Assembly (NCBI GenBank): GCA_007844125.1
Contig: CM017558.1
Location: 59,494,550 to 59,558,549, forward strand
Reading direction: 5' to 3'
Length of the DNA stretch: 64,000 nucleotides
Origin: Sinonovacula constricta
Lineage: Eukaryota; Mollusca; Bivalvia; Cardiida; Solecurtidae
A model generated the notes under the pieces. That model saw only the letters and a program-made list of their open reading frames with translations. It had not been told where the DNA came from and did no database searches. Position numbers and translations under genes: made by a program. Each line of letters opens with the position of its first letter. Position 1 is the stretch's first letter. Positions 11,406 through 23,400 of the stretch are shown in pieces.

Positions 11406-14400
11406 TATATATACTTTTCTGTTGTTGCTTCTTGGACTATTATTTAAACTACCTCTTGGTTTAAGGCTTAAAGAAAGCATAAACACATCAGGTATAATAC
11501 TCGATAACATTTCTGAAAACCCCAAAACTGAATCCACCATGGCAACTCCGTTCCCCTGATGTGAATTTAGAACTCTGTAAAATAAAAAGTCGAACACAGA
11601 TCCTTTGATTTTACAATCTGAATTTCTCGAACTGCGTGACAAGTATTCTGATCACCTTCATATTTATACCGATGGTTCAAAGACGGACACTCACATTGGC
11701 TGTGCTTCCGTAAGTAATAGCCACTGCATTAAACAAAGACTTCCTAATAACTCGTTTATCTTCACCGCTGAAATCCAGGCTATAAATCTAAGCCTTGATT
11801 TCATTTCAGAACATTCCGGTGAAAAATATGTTATATTTTCACACTAATTATCTGTATTGCAGAGCATAAATTTACTGAATTATTCAAATACACATGTTCG
11901 CACTTTTCTTGTCAAACTTCAGAGTTTATATGACACTAACGAAATCTCTGTTGGCTTCCTAATCATGTAGGCATCTGAGGAAACGAAGATGCAGACAGGA
12001 GTGCAAAATCTGCCTCAGCCCTCACTGAGACAGATCTTTGCATCCCACACACTGATTTAAACCACTTATTAACCGACATTTTTTAGCCAAGTGGCAAACA
12101 AGTTGGGACAGTATTGTTTGTAACAAATAACACGTAATTTAACCTAACGTCGGTGCCAATGTCCCTGCTTGCAGAGAAAGTCGACGAGAAGACGTAGCTC
12201 TTACCCGCTGTCGCATTGGATATACTAGATTAACTCATTCATACCTTTCAAAAAGAGAAGTTCAACCTGTATGTGTTCCTTGCCAAAACCACTGACAGTC
12301 AACCATATTTTATTACAGTGTATTGTATATTACTGCTCGGGCGGCTAAGTATATGGCAGTCTGAGGGTCTCAGATATCCATGAGTATATCTACACGGTCT
12401 ACCAAAGTTGTATTATCATTTCTCAACAGATTGACTTAAAATGTACTTATTGGTTCTATGAATCTTTTAACTTTAATTATATAAAAATTTAACGCTGCAA
12501 TTATAAAGGTTACCTCCATATACTCAATATTAAGTGTTTTTCGGTGTTTTCAGGCAAGTCTATGGACCCAATACAATCAAAACGAAGAAAAGCTTTTAAC
12601 TTTTATAAAATACAATATCAAATACAACGCTATTTACAGGCTTGCTTTACCTTTGTTTATTACAAAGACTAGATTTTGCAATCATAATTTAAATCAAGAA
12701 GATAATAATTTAATTAACTAATAATAAATAACAATTAATCATAATTTTGATTCTTGCTGTGATATTTGATCAAAACAATAACCAATATCATATTCAGTAT
12801 TCATATATGCGTACCACTATGTTTGTACGGTAACATTCTTTAATTGTCATGTGTGATCTACAGTAAACGTCGCACTACAGAAGACGGTGTACCAGTCAAC
12901 CACCGTAGACTTCAGTGGATACAAGTGGACCGCAGATCTGGCAGTAGATAATACAACAAAATTCACAGGAATTGGTTGTCGGTGCTGTGCAGGTGTCGGT
13001 TTCGAATACCCGGCCAAGGGACCTTGGTGGGAGATTGACCTGGGTGCGCCGGTCAGGGTGGGGAAGGTGAAGGTCTTTGGAAGAAAGGACTTAGGTTTGT
13101 TTGAATCTAGGGACATCGATTCAAAATTGTGAAAGTAGTAGTAGTAGTAGTAGTAGGAGTAGAAGAAGTAGTAGACGTAGAATTAGTAGCAGTAGTAGAA
13201 GTAGTAGTAGAAGTAGCAGTAGAAGTAGCAGTAGTAGAAGTAGTGGTAGAAGTAGTAGGAGTATTAGTATTGGTGTTTTTAGTAATAGCAGCAGCAGTAG
13301 TGATAATAGTGGTTGCGGTAATAGTGCAGAAGTGGTAGTGATAGCAGTAGCAGTAACAGTGACAGTAGTAGTAGTAGGAGTAGTAATAGGCGTAGCAGTT
13401 GTGGTGGTAATAGTTGATGTAGTAGCAGTAGCAGTACTAGTAGTAGTAGAAATAGTAGTAGTAGGAGGAGGAGGAGGAGGGGGAGTAGCTGTTGCGGCGG
13501 TAGTAGTAGATGAAGTAGTAATAGCAGTTGTAGGGTTAGTTGTAGTAGTAGTAGTGGCAGTGATAGTATAAGTAGTAATAGTAGCCGTAGTAGTACTAGT
13601 AGAAGTACCAGTAATAGTAGTAGTAACTACTGTAATAGTATCAGCAGTAGTAGCAGTAGCAGAAGTAGTAGTAGTAGAAGCAGTAGTGGAAGTAGTGGTA
13701 ACAGTAGCAGTAGAAGTAGTGGTAATAGTAGCAGCTGTAGTAGTAACAGCAGTGGTAGTAGTAGTAGTTGTAGTAGTAGTAGGAGTAGTAACAATAGTAG
13801 TTGTTGAGGTAGTTGTACTACCAGTAGTAGTGGTAGTAGTAGTAGTAGCAGTAGTAGTAGCATTATTATTGTAAGTCGCTATTTAAAATGAGCGCGATTA
13901 TTATAAATGATGATGAAGATACTTATAATGATCATGATGCTGATTGTGATGGCTATTATGATGGTAATGTTGCGATTTAAATATTAATTTTTTGATATCG
14001 ATACAAAATAATATCAATTAAAAATGTTAAAGATGCTTATGACTAATTGAACAGCCTTCGAAATGCTCTTTGGCTTCAAGATGTTTGTATCAGAGACCAC
14101 TCCGTACAACAATTCCAACTCGTCATACGTGTACATCAACAATGTTACGTCTGAGGAGTACCTGGCCAAGCAAGGCGTCACAGACGTTCTCTTTGGGGAC
14201 ACTACGATCAGATATGTCGCTCTTGCACATCATCCACCACATGGCCTTAATAATAAGGTTTTGATGATTGTTTGTGAGGTGCAGGTGTTTATGCGTAAGT
14301 TTGTCTCACTGGGCAGTTGTCAGCAATATACAAGATTACATATTTACCATATAATTTACATATTTATGTGAATTTAATTTTCCATCTAACATGACTTAAA

Positions 14401-17400
14401 TAATTATGTATAAGAGTAAGTATATTTTCCAGTTTGATTTTTTTACAAATGCAGTTTAGTTTGTTAGAATGGTTATTTCTTTTACTCTTGTATTGCAATG
14501 TTGTTTTAGACGCAAAGACAAGCAAGTTAGTGCTCTTATTTGTGTGATATGTCGTCCATCCATGGGAGGTGTATAGTGACAATTAATAGTTGTTGGTCTA
14601 CGCGTATGCATCAAATATGTCTAGATGGGCTTCTCCTATTTTTTCAAGTTTTCTTTTTACTTTTTATTTAATCGTATCCAAACTTAAGTTTATCAATTGT
14701 CGTTCCTGTATTTATCGTTTTCGTTGAAATAAAATAAAACCCTTCTGGTCAGTTATATTATCTTTACAAAACAGCCTGTGACAACTATCATTTTGAGCCC
14801 GACTGTGCGCAGTGCCACTGTGATGGAGCCCCGTGTAACAAGGCTTCTGGATTATGTCCAGGTGGTTGTACACCTGGGTGGAAAGGACAAAGGTGTGATC
14901 AAAGTAAGTGGTGAGCTACTTCTTTAAAGTGTGTTTTTTCTCTCTGAAAAAGAATAGAAAGGAATAGAGAGGTTGTCATGTTAGGATGTAATAAGCCCTC
15001 TTGTCCAGGGTACTGTATTTTGGGTTAGAAGGGACTAAGATGTAATCAAGGTAGGTATGATACACTAACCTGTCTAGAATATTGTGCTGCAAGTGAAAAT
15101 GACAAGTACAAATACAGTACCTCGTCTAAATAGAGTAACTTATGTGTTCACTGTAAGTTGGGTATACATGTTAAAGGTTGGTGAAACCTTATCCCACAAA
15201 ACTGTTCTCTTATTACCGGGTAAGTAAAAATGATTCGGAATGACGTTCCATTGTCATGGTTAGCAATAAATATAGAATGAGTTTTTAGATTAGGTAAGTG
15301 TAAGAGTAGTACAAATGTTTGTCCTGGAATTTCCCTGAGGCGGTAGAAAAAACGCAGGTATGAGCATGTATCTGTGACTTCTTGTTATTTAATTTTTTTG
15401 GTTATTATTTTGAGGGTAAAGTCACAAATCAAAGATTGTAAAATATATTATACTGTTCTTTTTATTCTTTGTCTTCTATGTAAAGTTGCAATAAGTGTAA
15501 CAGCAGATCAATGGTGACTCTTCTTTATTTGCTTTTTACAGCCTGAAACAAATAATACAGAAAGCATCTAATATGTATACAAATTATCGAGGGCTAACTC
15601 CTGCAATAATTATGTATTACATTCAACAGCATTACATATGATAAATTACATTCAAATACTTTACAAACAATATAAAATGTCAACATACATAATTTACTTT
15701 ATAAATTAAAGATAAATGAATGGTCATAGTTAATAAAACAATTGATATAGACATTATTAACAGTAATCGTTATCACTGTTTCGTGGTGGCTTACTAATAA
15801 CTTAAGTCACAAATTAAACTGGTATTAAAAATAAACTTCTTTTAGATAAATTAATCTTACCAATATGTGGCATTGACTGAAATCTCTCTCCTCCTCATCC
15901 ACTCGTGTGCGTTACTGTAATGTTAAAACATGCAGGAATTGTTACAGAAAACATTAAACAATTGTAAAAACAAGCCATTGATTATGTTACAATCCAATGC
16001 TGCAATTCTAATTATCGTGAATTCACATGACAATATACAAAAGGTTCAATATCAACCTTTATAATAAATTTATAAACTTTACAGCTCACAATACGGTAAA
16101 ATAACAATTAGACAAACAATAAAAACCACTTACTTCGTTTAATAACTTCAAAGTATTAAAAAATAATACTTTTAGAAAGTGTCAACTATCATGGATCAAA
16201 TCATATCATACAATGCCACTTTCCCGCGAAACTTCACGTGATCCACGAATTAAAACTAACACCAACGTACTTAATTATAGGAAAGGACCAAAAGGAACTA
16301 TTTCACCACGAATGGAATTTAAAGGGATAAAAGAACCAAGAATTGAAATAACAAAACAACAAGTGATAAAACACATCTGGTTACACTCTCCCCCTCTGTC
16401 TAAAAATGACGTCTCGTCATTGAAGTCAACCTTTTTTTGTCCTGGTCACCTAATACTGTCAACAAATAATGTACATAAAGAATCTATATCCGTATGGACG
16501 TACAAATAAACATACTACAAATATACAATTAATTAAAATATGACTACTAACAATGAAGCCAAAAAAAAAAAACAAACTTGTTTACCGATCTTCCCAACTG
16601 CTTACAACCCCAACTCCTTCTTGTACACTATTGTTATACACTAGCAATCACATCTATATAAGTCTACATTTGTAGTGTTACACATACAAAATACATCTGT
16701 AATACATACACTAATTAACTATCAATTAGTGAAAAGAAGTCTTATGAACGAAATATGTACGCATATATTTCACACATTTTTTTTTCCTCCCCCTCAAGAG
16801 GAATTTGTGACCACGCAAATTGTAAAAATATTAATAGTTAGTTGAGTTAGTATCTTAGTCAGTACAAAAGTAATATGTTTATCAATATAGCTGAAAAGAA
16901 AAGTTACAATTAAAACATACAATACAACAGTAAAAATCTGTTGAAACAAATGCATGTAGCTTAATTTATGAGTGCACTTAGAATTTTATGAGCAGTTAAT
17001 GTGTCCATTTTACTCAACGCTCCAGAATTAACTAATTCCTCAAGTGCAGTCAACTTTGGATCTACCTGTTGATTAACAGCCCGATACATCAGGTATTCAT
17101 CAAATTTTTCAACAGGTTTTTTCTCTCGTGCGGATCTTCTCAATGTTGAACTATCTGTCTCATTTTTGGTGCGTCTTCTTGGAACTGGTATTGGTTTTGG
17201 CACTTCTTGCTGTTCTGAAATAGTTGGTGATATGTGTACAGTTTCCATGTCTGAACAACTTTCAAGTACTTTATTGTTTTGCTTATCCACAGTGTTTTCT
17301 GTTGTATCCAGTCTGTTTCCTGTTGAATTCTCATAATGAGAATCTTCTCCTCTTTTCTTTACAGACTGATCAACAGCTTTACTTTCTTTCTCAAGATCTC

Positions 17401-20400
17401 CGTCTGGCTTAACGCTACGATCTACTTCTTCGCTTTCTTTTACATAACTCTGCGATATGTGATCCCTTTCTTCATATCTATGACTCGATGCTTTAACATC
17501 TACTCCGTCAATTGCATGACTCGGTGATTTAACAGGATTTTGGGCGTCCCCAAACAACTGTACACATTCTGTACATTCATCCTCACTTGAGTCATCGCTT
17601 TCTCTCTCTGTAGTGACATCACTTTTGTCTTTATCTTTAGGTACGTCATGTGATATGTCATCTGTATCGGTACATAAGTTGAATTGCATTGTCTCTCCTC
17701 CTGTCTCAGTCCCGTCTGTATAGCTCTTCATCAGAAGTAGCCGGTTACGATGCAATACCTTCTCTTTGCCTGTTACGTCCGACTTTAACTTGTACACTGG
17801 GATGTCCGGTTGTCTTTGTTCCAAAACTGTGTATGTGTCCGTTTCAAATTTGTCTGTAATTTTGTGTTTTCCATCGAAAGCCTTTCTTCTAATTAAAACT
17901 GTATCTCCAACACTGATTTCTACTGCTTTGGCCTTCTTGTCATACTGGACTTTCTGTTTGAGTTTATTTTTCTGGGAATGCTGTTCCACAATCTCTCTAG
18001 TTCTGTTTATTATCTCGTGTAAGTCCTCCAGGTATTCTTCAGTACATTTGTTGGTGTTCTCTTCTCTGGCATTTTCAAATATTACATCTATTGGTAACAA
18101 TGGTTTCCTTCCAAATAACAACTCATAAGGGGCATATCCAGTAGATTCGTGTGGTGTACAGTTGTATGCATAGACTAATGAATTGATGTACTTTTTCCAA
18201 TTCAACTTTTGATCTTCTTCGAGTGTACCCAACATATTTAAAAGTGTTCGGTTGAACCTTTCTGGGCCTGCATTCCCTTGTGGATGATAAGGTGTTGTTC
18301 TGCTTTTCTTCACACCTGTCAGTCGACAGAGTTCTGCTATTATCTCACTCTCGAAATTTGCACCTTGGTCTGAATGTAATCTTGTTGGAATTCCGAAGTT
18401 CAAAATAAAGTCATTGTATAATGTTTCGGCTGTTGTTTTTGCAGTTTGGTTTTTTGTGGGAATGGCTTTGGCGAACTTTGTATAGTGATCTGTAATAATA
18501 AGAATGTTTCCAATGTTGCCTTTTGCTGGTTCTAATGTTAAGAAATGCATGCATACTAATTCTAATGGATACGTTGTTTGCACGTTGACCAGGGGAGCTT
18601 TATCTACAGATGACTTACGTCGAATACATCTCTCACACTTTTCAACGTATTCCGCAATCACTTTTCCCATACCTGGCCAATAAAAGCGTTCTCTTGCGAG
18701 TTTAATGGTGCGGTCTTGTCCGGGATGTCCAACGTCGTTGTGTAATCCTTTAAGGATTTCTTCTTTATAACAGCGTGGCACAACTAGCTGTTCAATTACT
18801 TCTCCATTGTCTTCTATTGTTCTGAATAATATTCCTCTTTTCATCTTTAAATGTTTGAACTGCTTCTTCATAGTAATGTCATTTTTGGTGTAATAATTAT
18901 CAGGAATTCTTCTATCTAACACAGCTCTTCTCCATCTTTCTACCATATTGTCCCTCCTCTGGGCTCTCCGTATCTCTCTGAATTCTTTCTGAGCTAAAGT
19001 TTGTCCTTGTTCTTCTATGGTCTCCAATATATGCAAAGAAAATGATGGAAGAGTCTCAATTAAAAAAATTGTCATGACATTGCAGATTTCTTTTACCGTT
19101 TTGTCTTCTATATTTATGACTGTGACATTGCTATCAACTGTCTTGAAATGAGGATACCTGCTCATAGCATCGGCATCTTGATTCCTAAGTCCAGCACGGT
19201 ACTTGATGGTAAAGTTGTACTGTCCTAATGCCGAGGCCCATCGTTGACCTGTAGCGTCTAGCTTTGCTGATGTCAAGATGTGTGTTAAAGGGTTGTTGTC
19301 GGTTAGTACTGTAAAATGGTTTGCCGACAGATAATCACTGAACTTCTCGGTTACTGCCCACTTCAATGCTAGGAACTCAAGTTTAAAGGCACTGTAATTC
19401 TGCTCTGCCTTATTTAGTGCTCTACTAGCATAGGCGATAACTCGCTTCATTCCATCCTGTTCTTGATACAGTACGGCTCCCAAGCCTTTACCTGAGGCAT
19501 CTGTGTGCAACTCAAAAGGCAAACTAAAATTAGGGAAAGCCAGAACTGGTGGAGATGATAGTAGGTCTTTAATCTTGTTAAAGACAGCTTGCTCTATCTC
19601 TGTCCATTTCCATGGTTTTACATTTTTCTTTTGTCCTTTCTTTAATGATGTTGGGGGTAAAAGGTCAGAAAGTGGTCTTGCAATTTGGCTGTAATTCTTT
19701 ATAAATCTTCTGTAATAACCTGCAAATGCTAGAAAGGATCTTAACTCATCTGAATTTTTCGGTGTTGGCCAGTTCTGCACTTTTTCAATCTTGGATGGAT
19801 CCGTTTCAACGCCGTTTGCACTAACTACATGTCCCAGAAACTGTACTCTTGGCCGAAAGAAAAAACATTTCTCGGGCGCTAATTTGAGGTTTGCTTCTTT
19901 AAGTCTTGTTAAAATGATATCTAAACGTTCCACGTGTTGTTCAAAAGAGTCTGAGAATATAATCAAGTCGTCAAGGTATATCAAGCATATTGTCATATTG
20001 AGATCTCCCAGGATATTTTGCATTATGCGTTGATATGTCGCAGGACTATTGGTAAGTCCAAAAGGCATCCTATTGTATTCATAAAATCCAATTGATCCAA
20101 CAGTGAAAGCAGTTCTCTCTTTGTGTAACTCTTCTAGCTCTATCTGATGATATCCAGATTTCATATCCATAGTGCTAAAGTATTTTGCTCCATGCAGAGA
20201 GTCGAAAATTTCTTCCATTCGTGGTAAAGCAAATGAATCTTTGACTGTAATTGAGTTTAATTGACGATAATCAACACAGAGTCTTAGCTTGCCATTCTTC
20301 TTTCGTACTAAGACGATGTTGGAAGTGTATGGTGACTTTGATGGTCTGATGAATCCAGTGGCTAAAAGTTGCTCAATGTGTTCTCTTACTTCATTAATCA

Positions 20401-23400
20401 TTGATGGAGGGATACGTCGGTGTCTTTGTTTGAATGGTATGTTATTGATGAGATCTATCCTGTGCTTGATTTTATTATATATGCCTATGTCCATATCATC
20501 AGCTGAAAAGATTTCTTCATGCTTGGTGAGAAGTTGAATCAGTTTCTCTTTTTTCTCTGCGTTCAGAAGACATTCTTCATCAATATTTAGTAATTTCCGA
20601 ATATCTTTGGGTTGACAATCCTTAAAGATTTTGTTAAAAAATTCTTCTTCTAAAGTTGCTGGTTGTATTTCACCGATGATTGATCTAGGTGGTATAACTA
20701 TTGTGTTGGTTGTAATGTTCGATAAACAAACTTTAATGATTCCATTTTTCTTGTATTCATATTTGATAAGTGCAGGTTCAACATTGTAATCTGATGATAT
20801 CTGATTTTCTTTATATTCTTCAATTATTGCACTAGAGCAAGGTATGTTTAGTTCCTTATCGGCAAAGCCTGTCACTTCTACTACTTCGTTAGGTCCAATG
20901 ATGATATTTTTCTTAGATGCATTTCTCACTATAGCCAGTCTGTTTCCATTCTTTTTAAGATCTTTCTCTCTCAGGACTAGAATTCTAAAGCTGAGATACC
21001 AAGGTGTAAATAACTTAAGCTCGCTGTAGAAACTGATTTCCAAAATTATTTTTACATTCTGTCATGAGCTCAGTTAAAATGTTAATTCCCAATACAACAG
21101 GTACTCTATTGGTATAAGATGTGTCATTTGTTATCAGCATCAAACATGGTAGAGGCTTGCTATCCGGTAGTCCAACTTCTATGATTAATTCTGTCTCAAT
21201 GTATCCTTTGTATGGTAAACTTTCGCCATCAGCACATTCTATATTAAGTATGTGTCCAACAGGTCTTAACTTTTTATCAGATAAATGTTCTTTGTAAAAG
21301 CTTTCTGCTATTAGACTGACGCAGCTTCCGGTGTCAAGTAGAGCTTGTGTTGTTGTATCTCCAATTTTTACTGAAACTTCATTGACGTTACCTACAAGTT
21401 TGGGACCTTTGCCTTCAGAAAGTGTGCTCTGGTCCGGTCCTGCGACTTGAGCACTTATAAGTTTGGGCACTGTTTCTTCAAATGACCTTTCTGTTGGCAG
21501 TATGTGCAGACAAACTGTTGAGTGATTGTAGGGCAATTTGTCTGTATGTGTCCCTTCTTGTTACAAATGAAGCAAGTTGGCTCCAATGATCTTTGGGGAC
21601 GTTGGGGTTTGAATCCTCCTCTGTAGTTGCCTGGTCGTCCAACTGTGTCTCTACCTCTGGCATATGCTCCTCTTCTTTCACTTTGTCCACTGTTTGTATT
21701 GCGGCTCAGGTACATGATGTTGTTCCAACTTCTTTTGATGCTGCTCTAAGGTGTCCATTCTTGCATTAAGTTGTTGTAGAAGCTGTTTTACCTCCGCGAG
21801 TTCTGATTCCTTTTTTTCGGATTGCAATGCAGTTTTACATGTGTTGATATTTCTTGCAACATCTCTTTTCATCTCCAATTCCATCTTTCTAAGTTCTCTT
21901 TTAAATCTGTCATAGTCAGCAATTCTGTCACACTGGTACGTAGACATTTGTTTCAAGTCTTTAACTAATCCCGAATACAGAACCTGTTTTAAAATATCAC
22001 TCCGCCGTAATCCGCCAAGCTCTACCGCTCTATCAAAATGTTCCTCTAGTCGAGAAGCAAAGTTTTCCACAGTCTCATTTTGTTGCTGCTCACAAGTGTA
22101 AAATTATTTCATTGCTGTTTCTTTTGTTTCCACCATTCCATACGAACTTTCTAGTTTCTCCATTACATGTCTTAAGTTGGCTCCTGGACCCAAACGTCTA
22201 ATCTTTTCTCCAGCGCTTCCCTTGATGGCTCGTCGAATGCCTAGTAAAATCTGCATCTCTGTAAAACATCCATCAATCAAAAGAGCTTCTACTTCGTATT
22301 TGAATTTTTTCCAAGTAGCCTCGCCTTTCCCTTCCTCTCCAAAGAATGTTGAAAGTTTTGGGAAATGATGTCCTCCTACATGTTGTTTTTCTTCTTTCTG
22401 TTCTTCCTTAACATCACCAAATGTCTTCATCAAAGTGATAACATCTTCTGGCGATTCGACTTTTGGTTTAATTCCCAGTAAGTGTAGGGTTTGTATGAGC
22501 TTCATATCTTCTTTTGTAATGTTTTCTGTTTTATATGCTTCTGTTTCTTCTTCTGACTCATATCCTTTATTGTTTAAATCTCCACCTGTAGCCATTTTGA
22601 AGTACTTGCACTGTGATCGCGTTGTTAACAGTAATCAGTATTTTCACTGTAAACTGCACTATTATTTTTATATGCTGAAATAGAATGCTGAAAACAAGAA
22701 CTTATCCTTTTCTAACTGTAAATGATAAATAAGGAAGTTATGCAATATTTAAAAAAACTTAATTTAACTTACTAATTCATCAGAATCTTAATTTTAATGA
22801 AAATATGTTAAGAAAGTATACTATTAAACTGTATGTAACCACTAAAATTCTAGTTTTGAATTATCTCGCATTTAACGTATTTATTAATTATCTCCCTTTT
22901 ACGTGTAAATGAAAAATCTTCTTTTCAACAAATAATGAGCTCAATAAATATATGTGCAAATGTCACAAACAAAATTAACAACCTGCAAAGAATTGCAAAT
23001 CATACAAAATAGAACAATTGTAGCAATGGGGGGGGGGGTTGTCTATAGACAAGATAAGTCGTTGTAGACTCTGATCATATAATCCGTGTCAATGCTTAAG
23101 GTTGTATACTTGATAAATTACTAAGTGTGACAATTATATGCAAATTCAACCTAATTACTTGACAATTACTAACAAACACTACTTTAAATGTGTACTAAAT
23201 AAACTATTAATCTTGTTGAATTAACTATAATACACCAAACTACAAAATTTTTTTTTTTTTTTTTTTTTTTTTAGGAAAGCTACATTTTACATATATAACA
23301 AATACAACTAAATTACAACTACTTTATAAGCTATAAGTACAAATAAACAAACTACTTTAATTAACCTTCTATACTGTTTCAGTTGAACTACTATATTCAG

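Larger units (their letters stand above)
4147..12863 (+). other. Intron 1 of copy A, filled with transposon relics
   Basis: The intron spans a phase 1 donor (gtaagt at 4147) to a phase 1 acceptor (tgatctacag before 12864). It holds a LINE relic, three SINE segments, a minisatellite, a CA microsatellite and a LINE RNase H relic, each listed separately. The rest (for example 6,900-7,270, 10,330-11,300 and 12,350-12,860) is AT-rich sequence with no gene that I can see. Confidence 0.55.

Noticed and set aside
13101..13874. Several open frames rich in Val, Ser or Leu
   Set aside because: They are translations of a triplet repeat in an intron, open on both strands by composition.
16213..16509. Plus-strand frame starting MPLSRETSRDPRIKTN, repeated at 25391
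   Set aside because: It lies antisense inside both LTRs; the apparent conservation comes from LTR identity, and the ends differ.
17766..18128. Plus-strand frames within 17-22 kb
   Set aside because: They are shadows opposite the gag-pol frames of the retrotransposon.
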